Shown here piece after piece: positions 24,801 through 37,455 of a stretch of DNA of 64,000 nucleotides. The notes beneath the pieces are model-generated. The model saw only the letters and a program-made list of their open reading frames with translations. It was not told where the DNA came from and searched no databases. Position 1 is the stretch's first letter; each line of letters begins with the position of its first letter. Made by a program: the position numbers and the translations under genes. Where the stretch lies: NCBI GenBank assembly GCA_013396915.1, contig VWZL01004383.1:377469-441468 (forward strand), in the 5' to 3' direction. The DNA comes from Stercorarius parasiticus (Eukaryota; Chordata; Aves; Charadriiformes; Stercorariidae).

Positions 24801-25919
24801 TCTTACTCGATTTATGGTAACAGCAAAGACTGTAAAAGTTCCTTTTGACATTAATTTCCCTCTTTTTAGGTACCCTTTTTTTTCAGATCCCTTCTTTGTA
24901 CCATAAATGTGAATTTTACTTAAGGCAATAATGCTGCAGATTCTTTCAGTGGGGTAGGGTCAGGAATGTAATACGTAAAGGATTTCTACTGAAGAAAGTT
25001 GTCTAATAGAGCTGTGCAAAAGCTTCCAATCTTGTTTCTGATATTTCTGAGCAGCTATTTTAGCTGGTTTTGAATCATTTGATAATGTGGTAAATTTTCA
25101 TTTTCATGAACTATTTTTAGCTGATTTCCTTATAAAGGACCATACAAAGTTTGAGCTCTACCTTGGAAAGGTAGAGCTTATAATTCTTTCTTGCTTTTCC
25201 TCTCCTTCCTTTTTCCCTATGCCTGTGTTTGTGTAGTCTTCATCCACCCCACCTCCCCCAGCTTCCCGTAATGCTTTTCCTCACCATGTACATGAAAGAC
25301 TTAGAGATGTAAAGTCTTTAATGATAAGAGCTGAAACTACGAACTTGTTGCAATGTTTAGTTTACTCTTCCTGCTCCAAGCTCTGCACCAGCAGAATGGT
25401 ATCCAGGGATTGCATTTTGTTTTTCATACTACGTTAGAACTGTGATCTTGTTTGAGAAGACGAAAAATCCAAAGCTTTTCTCTGGTTAAGTCATTTTTGG
25501 AAAGTGGTCATAAAGACATCTAGTCTGTTTTATTTTGAAACTTTAACCACGTAAAACATATTATTTTCAAACATTTATTAGATGCTTCATTATTATAGTA
25601 TTAGTCCTATATCTGACTATTTTTCCTTAAAATACTTACACAGACCATACACACACAACTAGATTTTGGACGATAAGGGACTGGAGCAGACATACAACAT
25701 AATGAATAAGACCATTACAAATCCTATAAGCCCTGGTTTTTAGAGGGCTCTTTAGGACTTCTAGTTTTACATGGAATTGTAAAGATAAAACTATGGAGGT
25801 TTGGGATTAATTTGAAAATCCACTGGATCAACAACCCAAATAGACAGCAGAGGAGTATTCCAATTTCTTACAGACTTACTTAAGAACAGATGAGTTTTGT
25901 GAGGAAAACATCCTCTATT
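24801..25919. other. intergenic or intronic sequence, no gene seen
   Basis: AT-rich DNA with no long open frame. The last part (about 25700-25919) may belong to the old CR1 that follows, but similarity is too weak to draw a boundary. Confidence 0.45.
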
Positions 25920-26038
25920 GTTCAAAGGTTTTTAAGAATAGGTTAAACAAACTTCTGCCAAGATACCTAGTCCCTTAACGTAGCAGATGGATTAGACGGC
26001 TTCTCAAGTTTCTTTGTAGTGCGGTTTCCTTTGATTCA
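25920..26038 (+). mobile_element. ancient CR1 3' end fragment
   Basis: The block aggtttttaagaataggtta, then agcagatggattagacggc and tttcctttgattc, follows the order of an old CR1 3' region: a ggtttttaagaataggtta-like start, a ggactagatgacc-like block and an attc tail. It is much more diverged than the copies at 8 or 63 kb. The 5' limit is uncertain. Confidence 0.65.
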
Positions 26039-27924
26039 GTTGTTCTTTGTTTCAAATTGTACACTATCATCAGAACAGTAATTAATATATGCCCTAAACT
26101 AAATTATTAGCAGATTGAAAGTTAGTTCTGCCAGTATCTTCCCCATTATACAGCAACAGCAACTAAAAGGAAACTTAATAGATAATCACTACTGACCAAA
26201 ACCAAAATTTTCACCACTGTGAACCTTAAATTCCTATCTGACGAACTTGTGCATACTTCTGACTATAATGTCAGACAATATCATTTTGCACTGAATCATT
26301 AATGTCATTGGAAAATATAAGTTATTCAGAAGCAGTGGGCCACAGAAACCATAACAAATAAATATTGTCTAAGTGAAAACTCACCTATGTAAATTTACAA
26401 GAAAAATGGGGCAGACACATACAGACCCATGCTTGAAACAATTGTGGATTTCTTTACCTTCTTTGCAAGTGCAAAGAAGAAGTTATTTTTACTGAGTAGC
26501 TTGTAAGTAGTAAAATATGATGGCAGTTTTCTCTCCAGGTCTTCCTGAGCCAGGCAATCTTAAGTTCTTTTTTAATATCAGGTTGTGAGAGATGATGTCT
26601 CAGTTGATGGCTGACTTTACATTGATCAAAAAGGTCTTTCCTGCCTTGGTTGTCCAACAGAGGACAAAACTTCAGTAACCAAGAAAACACAAGCTGTCCA
26701 GAACCCATCAATGCTTTAGGAAGGAATATACTCAAGACAAAATGTAGACAGACCAAAAAAACCAAAAATGTGTTGGTACTGCACAGCTTGGGTAATAAAT
26801 CATATCATTTTTGAGAAAGTAAAATAACTAATGAGTGACACATCCTCATTTCTACCACATCACAGAGGCTGCCATTTATAGAGCATTTAAAGGTCCGGAT
26901 AATTCAAAAATAAACACTGTCTGTGAAGGCATATATGTTGGCATATAAAGGCATTTATACCATTCAGTGCAACTCAAAGTATTTTAGGAAGTACTGTATA
27001 AATTACTTATCTATGGATGGAGTGACTTTTGCAGTCACGCAAAGCCACTAGTATTATATATGCTTTGAATTATTCCTCATTCAAGCATGACCACTGGCCC
27101 TTTGCCCCTTAATGTATGATGTTAGTTTCACAATATTGGACCTCCAGTTATGCAGCATCTTCTACTAATGAAATTTACCATTTACTGTAGTCTGAATCTA
27201 AATTATACTTCTGAACATTTAATCTGCAGGAATTTGATCTGGAGCTGTTCAGCTGTACCACATCTATAAATAGCTCAAATATATATAAAATCAGTGGAAC
27301 AAAAGTCTGAAACCGGTTGAATGTTGCAACTCTAATAGTACAGCTGGTGAAACTCAGAGTTGTTGGGACTCAGTCCAAAGCCTACAGAGGTTAGTGGAAA
27401 GACTGAAACCTCTCAAAGGTCTAATCCCATTGTCCTAATTTCTACTGTAAATGCATAAACTGCTCATGATCCAGTCAGAATTCATTACAGGTTGACCTGA
27501 AATTTGGCCTCCACTTAAATGGACTGTTTTCAGAAAACTTAACCTAAATTTTGAGTTAAAGAGGCAGGGAATCTGGCTGTATGTTGCTGTATATGCTTGT
27601 TTTGTCCCTCTAATATGGCACAACTAACAGAGGCAGTCAACAGTTTGCAAAGCAGTTTCCATTCCCTGCTTCCTTGACGTGTTCTTGAGTTTCTGGGCAT
27701 TTCATCAGAGACCTGGGAACTCCTGGGAACCCTCAGATGAACTGTTGCTGCCATGTAAGGCTAAGGATAAGCTAAGGTTAAGGATAAGTTAAGGCTAGTT
27801 CTAGCAGATTTTGACAAACTCTATCAGCCGTCCTTCATCAAATGGCACCTGCAACCTTTGTTATAGCTTAACCCTAATTAGGGAGGGTCAAGTCCTTCCT
27901 TTTAACCCGTGGTAGGGAGAAGTA
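26039..27924. other. intergenic or intronic sequence, no gene seen
   Basis: AT-rich DNA. A small direct duplication of taaggataagytaagg lies at about 27766-27795. Minus-strand frames at 26454-26765 and 27435-27754 match nothing I know. Confidence 0.5.
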
Positions 27925-28936
27925 CTTTTCTAAAGTGTATCTACACTAATGCATGCAGACTGGGCAACAAATAACAGGAATCCAAAGTATGCAGTTACAG
28001 GGCTATGACCTCAATGGGATGACAGATATGTGGTGGGATGGCTTGAATACTGGCATGGAGGGATACAGGCCTTTTAGGAAGTACAGGTGGGAGAGGTGAG
28101 AAGGGGAGTTGCCTTTTACGTTCAGGACTGCTGGAATGCATTAAGGTCTGCTTTGGGATGGATCAGGAACCACCTGAGAGCTTATGGGTCATGATTAGCA
28201 GGCATGCCAACAGGGCTGCCATTGTAGTAGATGTCTTCTATAAATCTTATTAGGAAAAAATAGATGAGGCTATCTTCAAACAACTGGAAGCAAGCTGATT
28301 ATGAGCCAGCAATGCACCCTCACTGCAAAAAAGGCAAACAGCATCCTGGGCTGTGTTCGGAGGAATGCTGCCAGCAGATTGAGGGAGGTGATCCCTCGCC
28401 TCTACTCAGAACTGGTGAGGTCACATCAGGAGTACTGTGTTCAGTTCTGGGCTCCCCAGTACAATAGAGACACAGAGCTGCTGAAGGGAGTTCAGCAAAG
28501 GACTATTAAGATCGCTAAGGGTCTGGAGCATCTCTCATATCAGGAAAGACTGATAAAACTGGGGCCAATCAGGCTTGAGAAGAGAAGGTTCAGGAGGAAA
28601 CTCATCAATCTGTACAAATACTTGATGAGAGTGAATGAAGATGCAGGAGCCATACTCTTCTCAGTAGTGCCCAATGACAGGGCAAGAGGCAATGGGTACA
28701 AATTAGAATACAGGAAATTCTATCTGAACACAGGAAAACATCTTTTTACTGTGATAGTGGTTGAACACTGGCACGGGTTTCCCAGAGAGATTGTGGAGTC
28801 TCCACCTGAGGAAGCATTCAAAACCTGAATGGACACAATCCTGGATAACCTGTTCTGGCTGACCATGCTTTGCACAGTGCGGTTGGACTAGATGATCTCT
28901 AGAGGCCCCTTTCAACCTCAACTATTCTATCGTTCT
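27925..28936 (+). mobile_element. CR1 LINE with large internal deletion of ORF2
   Basis: The left part (about 27925-28293) matches the start of the CR1 ORF2 endonuclease region (actaatgcatgcagactggg, gggctatgacctcaatggg, gtggtgggatggct). At about 28293-28300 the sequence jumps to the far C-terminal part of ORF2 (agccagcaatgcaccctcac onward), losing the rest of the endonuclease and nearly all of the RT. The reading frame also shifts there. From 28301 to 28828 the ORF2 end stays open for 175 codons, with the family motifs ILGCVRRN, EYCVQFWAPQYN and LEHLSYQERL. The 3' untranslated region and an attctatcgttct tail follow to 28936. No enzyme can be made from it. Confidence 0.93.
28301..28828 (+). 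pseudogene. CR1 ORF2 C-terminal remnant, 175 codons open
   Basis: This is the part of CR1 ORF2 after the RT fingers and palm. It lacks endonuclease, the catalytic FADD box and most RT blocks, so it has no expected activity. Family resemblance is clear along its length: QQCTLTAKKANSILGC near the start, REVIPRLYSELVRSHQEYC, then RRKLINLYKYL, and the final FPREIVESPPEEAFKT. The ATG at 28301 is internal to the parent frame and not a native start. Why it stayed open is probably chance plus limited age; an exapted domain cannot be excluded but nothing argues for it. Confidence 0.85.
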
Positions 28937-31084
28937 TCACAAGTTTAGTTTTTTTTCTGATTAATATGCTACAGATACTGTTAAGTAGAAACCAAAGTGA
29001 TCCTGTCTTCTAGTTTGTCTCTGTACAACTGATCAAAGCAGTCAGTGGGATATGTTTCCAAACCAATTCCTGTGGATTCATCTTTGAGTTTCAATGATGA
29101 GTTCTTACTGGGTGCTTATTAGATTCAACAGGATGAGTTTCATGCCCCTGTCTCTGGCAGGAATGCAAACTGAAGTATCCTCAGTTTGTGATTTACCATG
29201 AAGTTTTATGACAATGTGCATGTAATTACTCAAGGAAATGGTAGGGGTTCAGGATGCTTTCCAATGACATTTTAATTATATTTATATGATAATACATCAT
29301 TTTTCTGTCCTTGACTCTCAAAATAAGTAAAAATAACTTTTGCTTAGGTAGTGTTTACTGGGGCTTAGTCATTGAAGGACTGCCTGTATAAAAAAAATAG
29401 AAAGGTATTATAAAAAAGGTGAAATGTAATGTCACAGTGAATTATGGCTGGAATATCAATGAAAAACTAGAAAGAAGAGAGATACTCACCCACTCCCCGC
29501 CCCAAGTATGCACCTTATGTTGTGCATACATTTTATTGTAACCATTACCATTATTGTAACCATGTAACCCACAACATTAAATTGTAACCATTTAATGTGT
29601 ACAGGTAACATTACTTTAACAGTTGGATGTGCACTTTATCAGGAATTCTGATAAAGAGTTATCTGTTCTACATACTTAGTGGTTTTTTTTTTTTAAAGTA
29701 TTATTTTATAAGCTATATGAAGCTCACTGTTTTGACTTTGTTTTGTGCATTCATTTTCTCTTTACAGAAGGAGGATGTCTTTATAGGTAGGTGAACTGCC
29801 ATTTCACCTTTTAAAAAGACTTAAAAGTTTACTTGGCAGGAACACCGCTGGCTTATATGACAACAGTAACAATTTTTCTGCTAGATCACATGTTCTAACA
29901 TGCAGGTATTATGAATCTAAATAATAGTTAAATCTATTTGAATGAAGACTTGGGCTCCCTGCCACGGAAAATGGTAAAAGCATTCCCCACATCCCAGAAA
30001 TCTCATTTCCACAGCTTCAGAAGTATATGTACAGAGAAAACAATTAAAAAGATTGATGTGCTTCATTCTACTGTCAGAAATTGAAGTAGATGGAAACTCC
30101 AAGAAAAGTTTCAATATCTTCATTTTAAAGGAAGGAAGGAGGAAACATTTGAATCCTGAGGTGTAGCTGGAATTCTAAATCCTTTCCCAGGTGTTACTGA
30201 AATGAAGACTCTCTAGGGAAAATCAAGATATGGGAGGATATGTCTGTCTGAGGAGATGTAACACAACTGTACTGCCTGTGAAAATTGATGTATAGAAGGG
30301 AAGAACCTAATATGAGGCATGATTGCCACAAATCTATAGTGAGAATGAATAACTACATAGTAAGTTTCAGCAAAATATAGGCACAGCTAGTTAAAAATTG
30401 GCATTTCCCATCTTCATCATATCAACAGTTGTCAGATTTCATTAGGCAGCAGCTTGAAAACCCCGAACAATTAGAGATAGAAATATCAAGGGTCTACATT
30501 ATTACCTGTCTTGCACGCTTTGACTGCCAAGCATTTCCAATGCAAGTCATCACACGTAGCTGAATGAGCTAACCTTCACTATATTTCCTTGAAAATTAAA
30601 TAAAATGACAGTAAAGGAGGGTTTGTAAAAAGAATTTCAGGTTTTGTAGTGATCTAGAACCAGAACCAGTCCTCCTCTGAAGGGGCTTCTTTCTATTGCA
30701 AGGAAACTTTGTTGAAGGTAAAGCTGCACGCATCGCCTGGGTCAGGGTAATGACTTTGACTCTGTTCTTTGAGCTGGGATCTAGAATCAAACAGCCCGAC
30801 CTCTTGACCTTTAAACAAGATAATCAACAATAGATCATTTGATCCAGTCAAGATTATAATTTTTTTTTTAAATTCAAGGCTTTTCTCATCCTGCATCTTA
30901 TGTCACTTGCTTTCAGTCAGTATCTGTAAATCTGTCAGCTTTTGATATGATGTCATATACTTTTTAATGAGTCTATCTAACATGCAATAAAATTGAAGCT
31001 ATTTAATGAGTCTGGTAAAGTTGAAATTTATAGGTAAAAAACCCAAACCCGAATATAAACTGCCTTTGCCAAATAAGGATCACT
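28937..31084. other. intergenic or intronic sequence, no gene seen
   Basis: AT-rich DNA. Around 29520-29620 the motif attgtaaccatt recurs several times in a loose, non-tandem way. No gene or repeat family is recognised. Confidence 0.5.
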
Positions 31085-31880
<796 letters not shown>

Positions 31881-34800
31881 CTTTTAAAGTGGAGATATAA
31901 AGAATATAGATGAGAAATTGCCTAATTGCTGTGGGTGGGGGGGAGTGTGGGCTGAGGGGGGGAAGAAGGGATTTATTTAGGAAAGGTCTGTTAATAAGCC
32001 TGGTAGGGATATGCATCATTTATGAGCATGCCCTAAAAAAGATATGGTACTGAGGATACTGGGGGTGATGGCAGTTTGAGAAGTGTCAGGTGATAAAATG
32101 GAGATAAAACAGAAAGCAAAGCTAATTACAATCAGGAAATCTGCAGTGGCTATACTGCATCATGCAGGAGTTCACTGATACAAGCTATTATTTTCAAAAT
32201 CTCAGTGCATTTGGTGTATTGTAGAATTTAATGGGCTTTTGTTAAAACTAATGTGAAAATAAAACCTGATTTTTCTGTTTTCCTAAATGGATGTTTTCTC
32301 TTCTCCTGAGCACCAGCTAAAGGAGCATAAGTAGAGGAGAGACGGCTGAAAAAGACATCTGCAAAGTCACTAAAATGAAGTATTCTTTGTATTACAGTCC
32401 CCTGGTAGTTCAAGAAAAATCTGTTTTCTACTGTGCTTTATTTAAAATAGGTGATCTAAAAATGTTGCATATTGAATGAGCTACATTGGTTGGATTGATT
32501 AAATAAAGAAATGATTTGTGATAAAAAAGCAAAGGTATCTTTTTGACAGGCATATACATATGAGAAACTATATGAGATTACCTAACTTAGGTAGTCTCCT
32601 TTCAGCTGGTTTGCTAATGATAATTCTAATTATTTTTTCACATCCAAACAGGGAATATCCATTCCGGGCTAGTTTTTCTTCTTTGAGTTGCAAACCCCTA
32701 GAGGATTCTAGCTTTAGCACAGACTTAATTCATTCCAAAGTGCATACTTTATATGGGAATTGTGTATTTAATCAACTTCTGCAGTAGTCTGTATTTGAAT
32801 AGACACTAGGAAAAAAGAGAACTTCCTTGTCATTTTTTATGCCTCTGGAATGGTTTTTGTTCAGTGTCTGACCTATAGGACACATCAGAACTGAATAATT
32901 TATGCAACAAAATAAGGACAACAAGGTCAGAGAAGGTGTATGATTTTTACAATAGGGAACATTCAGGGACATGATAGTATGTGAGACATACTCCTGAATG
33001 TTAAGGAGGGGATTTTTTTCTTATTTTTCATTGCAAGTAAATGAGCTCAAAGATGCGAGAAAATAAATCAGATTCTAGAAAAAGTCAAACTTCGAGTGCC
33101 TGCTAGATAGGTATTAACTACTTGCTTTGCTCCTTGGGATTTTCTGTGGACCTCAGGGAAGGAATGTTCTAGGAAGTTGCCTTAGCAACCCTACACTTTA
33201 ATAATTGCATTAGTGAGAAAATGAAAAGCCCTCAGAATACTATAGAAAGTCACAGAATGTCCACAAAAAGAAAATTATTGCCTGTAGAGAGGTCTCTTTT
33301 TACTATATCTTGGGTCTTCTCTTTCTCAGACAGTCTTCGGTAGTTGCCTATTATTGTTACAAAAGTTCCCTGGCTGGGGACAGATGCAACATTACTTATT
33401 AATACATACTCTATCTGAACTCATTCTTGAGTAGATATGGCAAAGAATTCAGGGACCAAGTTTCGTTTCTTCTGTCTTACCTCTATGCCTACCACAAGGA
33501 AAGTGTGAATGTACAGTGGTGCAGGAATCTTTTTCTCATTGCCCATGCAAGAAAATGAAAATCTGAAAGGTAAACCCCTCTGCTTGTATAAAGGAAAAGG
33601 AACCAAAAAAGTATGGCAATTTCCTTTAGACTCTAATATTGAAAATATTCTCATGACGTAACACTAAAAAAGCTCAGAAATAATGTCATGGTGACCAGCA
33701 GTTGATGATGCAGGTGTATGATTACAGATAGCCATCACTTCAGGGTCAGTTATCCTGAGCTCATAGGTCAGTCATTTTTTGCATAGATCAGTGTGAGATA
33801 TTAATTTTGAATGATTCATTCTATGTAAATCATATGCACATATGTACATAATTAGCACTTTCAGTTAAAAATATGGTTTATACATGTGTCTATAACTGTG
33901 CTGCAAGATTAAGATGCAATAAGAAATGTTTGCTTATAGAACTGATTCTTGTTAGTCAAACCACACTGCAACACTGAAAGCTTTCTCTCATTTCTGCTTT
34001 TCATTCTCTGTCTTTTGTAATCTTCTAGTGAAAAATTAACATAACATTTTATTTCTCACTAGTTTTGTCCTCTTCCATTTTGCAGAAATTTATTTTTCCA
34101 CCCCCTCCTCTGTTTGTTGTGGGGAATGGACTACATTAGAAATGGAATATTTACTCACCTGCTTTGTAAAAGCATAATCAGCTATGTCAGCAATGATGCA
34201 AGTGACATTCTAGAAACAGGGCTTGTTAGACTTCCCTTCACCATCAGCTAAGAAACTACCTTTTTCTCAGTAAAAGAAAATTAGTGCCATGCTATATGTT
34301 AATGTAGGAATGGCTTAAGGCCTTGTTACTGTGGGTTCAGACTGTGGTTATATAACACAGGTTTCCATGAAATATAGATTATGCGGATTGAAATTCTTTT
34401 TCAGGTGCTAGGATCAGAGGCAAGAATATTTGATACCTAATTTTTGCTAGCCTTTTTGGTTTGTTAAGAAGATAAATGTTATGACAGTTTAGGAGGATGT
34501 GTGAATACTAACATTCTCAAGCAAGCAAGCAAGCATAATTTTAAAATAAAAACTTGGATAAATGTTGCACATTAGTGTTTGTGAACATTCAGTTGAGCTT
34601 TCCATCCTAACAAATTATCACTCAACTTTATTTTTTTCTGCTGACCAGTCATGAATGTGTTTGTTCACAGTTATTTTCCAGAAATAGCTGCGATTCATAC
34701 AGTAGTATTTTGCCTGCAAATAATAATGCCAGTATATATATGAGTCTTTACAGGTCAGAATCACACAGAATACTTCATGGTGCAAGGCAACATGAGGAGT

Positions 34801-37340
34801 TTAAGAAATAAAGACCTCAAGTAGCTTTAGAAGACTTGGAATTAGGAATTGAGATAGGCTTAAAGAAAACAGTGTTGGAATGGTTTTTAAAAGGTCATCT
34901 ATTTCATACCATTTTTTCATATATATTTAAATTTTCCCTAGGTAGTTTTAAGACAGTTACTTTAGATGTCCAGTTTATGTAAGAAGCACAGGGAAATAAT
35001 AAAAGAAATGTAATATATTTTATATCTAAATCCTTTGGTTTTTTTCTTTTCGTCAGGTAGGTAACTACAAATAGAAACCCCTTTCATTTTATAAGAGTAT
35101 TCACACATACTTCTTCAAACACAGGAGTATCCTCACTATTTTATCTTCAATTTTCAAATCCTGCTTTGCCATCATCCAGAGAGAAATCATTTGAAGTCCT
35201 GATTTACTGTTCTCGGAGCTTTAGACGTCTCAGTTTTCCAGCGATATTCTCACTTATTCAAACAAATTTAATGTAGAGAATCCTGGTATAACTTTTCATT
35301 CTGATAACATACCCTACCATTAGCATTGCCACCAATTTATTGAAAAAACCCTGGAAACCCAAGAGTATCGAGGGATTTATTCAAGGTCAAACAACTTGGG
35401 GAGAGAAGATTAAAATAAATCTAAGCCTCCATTTCTTCTTTTAACCTATTTTTCACTTCCGATTATTGACACATAAAGCTATTTTTGAGATAAATTATTC
35501 ACATAGTTTGAGCTTACACTGAAGTAGTCTAGCTGGTAAGGAAAAATATCTGTGTCCTGAAGAGAATTTGCATAGCTATGTAAACTCTATGCAGTGTATT
35601 CCCTGTTTAAGCATGTGTGTGTATTACAGAGACACATATAGCCACAAATCCAGGACTCGCCTGCCTCCAGTTCATTCACAATAGTGGCACATAGAAAACA
35701 TCCAGTCTGCAGAATGAGATGAATATTCTGTGGACACATGTCCTTAGTCCAGTCCTTCCTGTCCTCTGTTTCCTCTTGTGTCCAAAGAAATATTGTAAAT
35801 AACATGCATGTGGAGAAAATTTGGCATAGTCCTTAATACATGGACTTTCGAAGAACATAATGGGAAATGGTTAAAACATTCTTTCAGGAGGAAAAATCAG
35901 TAGGTAAAATACAGGTCAGGATCTTGCAATATCCACAGTCAAGTCACAGACAGAACAACATCAAAATCAGACGACTTATTATTTGTCATATATACACAAT
36001 GAGCACCCTGTGTTAGTAATATCCTTAATAATTCTGAAGCAAGTTGATATGATAGAAATAATCTACTTAAAATGTAAAAGAGATCATTGTGAGAAATGCC
36101 CTAAACCGAAACATTTTGAAGATATATCTCCATGAACTTAAAGAACAAGTTTGGTTTTCCATTCTAAGCGGTACAATTAAACATTTTGCCTTGCTTGTTC
36201 CCTAGGAAACAAAAAGAATCAAGAATGTCAAGCCTTCACAATAACACAGTTAATGATGTTGAATATGGTTATAAACACAGACGGATACTATTTTACCCAA
36301 AATTAGGGGAGTGGAAATAACTCTGTTGACAACCAAGGCTAAAAGTGGATATAGCAAAAGTCCTTAAAAAAATGCAAATCTCAGAATGAACTTGGAAAGG
36401 GAAATCATTTGCATGATGAGCTTGTTGTATCCTTTAAGTTCTATGTTTTACATCACTGGCCATGGAATTATGTAGACTGAATGTTTATGCTACTCCATTG
36501 TTTCTGTAGTGGCAAGTTTTAAGACACACTGCAGGATTTCATGGTGATAATGAGAACACTGGGAATATTCTGTGTATTAAAACCTGTATGTGATCAAGCT
36601 GAATTTGTCTATTGAGAGATCCTGGATGTAGGCAGGACAGGCAATATCCTTTGGTCATGAAAAAACTGTGATGTTATCCTTGTTTATTTTAGTGATGAAA
36701 CCTGTGCTTCATGCTCTATTACAAAGGCAGATTCACCTATCAGGTGGTAATGGGATGGAATAAGATGTAATAACTCTCTCCACTGATAGTCCTGTTAGAT
36801 GAATCAAGTAGATTTTGAAATATTAAACCACATCTTTTTCTTGCTTAAGAAAACCAGGTTTAACATTAATGTGCAGAAATTGCCAATCAACTGGCTATGA
36901 GTAGCATAGGAAATTCTTGCGTTTTTCATATAGGATTACAGTAAAGAATTTTAACAGATCTTGGACTTTCCCCTTGCTACTCTACCAAATCTGATGAAGA
37001 CAAATGCAGAATGTGCTCTGCTGGTGTTTTTGAATTTTTTTTTTCTTCGCTCAGCTCCCAGTTCACACCCTGGAAATGTGCCTCAATATTTTCTTGGGTT
37101 CCAAGAGAAACAGGCAGTCTTTTTGAAGCCTCCCATTAGTAAATCAAGATCCCGGCCACTCTCTAGGGGAATTGTATAGAAAGAAATAGTCTCTGGGCAT
37201 AGATACAATTGTCCCAGTCTCTGCTGATACCTGGTATCCTTAACCTTAATCAGTACATATGACAGCAGGACTGCAATGGTTTATTGCCTGCTTATCTCCT
37301 TTTGCCAACAGTAGTGAGTTAAGTCCTCAAACCGATTTGT
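31881..37340. other. intergenic or intronic sequence, no gene seen
   Basis: About 5.5 kb of AT-rich sequence. A G-rich patch sits at about 31931-31968 beside the CR1 fragment, and (CAAG)4 occurs near 34519. Frames of up to 89 codons carry no recognisable domain. Confidence 0.5.
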
Positions 37341-37455
37341 TTAGGTCTTGCAGCTGCCTTTGATACAATTAGCCATGAAGCGTTACTGATACTGTTTTGT
37401 AAAATATGCCAGAAATAGACAAAATGATGCTCTATTCCTTTCGTTCTGAAAAGAT
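37341..37455 (+). mobile_element. fossil LINE reverse transcriptase segment (L2-like)
   Basis: Reading from 37341 gives LGLAAAFDTISHEALLILFC, which matches the conserved RT palm block of non-LTR elements (LDLSAAFDT..H..LL), including the F and the first catalytic D. The wording (AAFDTISHE) is closer to L2-type elements than to CR1, whose form is [12 protein letters not shown], as seen at 62.76 kb. About 25 codons later a degenerate ALFLSF*KDT may be the next conserved block (WF.SFLSDRT). Neither terminus is recognisable. It is an inference from one motif plus a weak second one. Confidence 0.5.
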
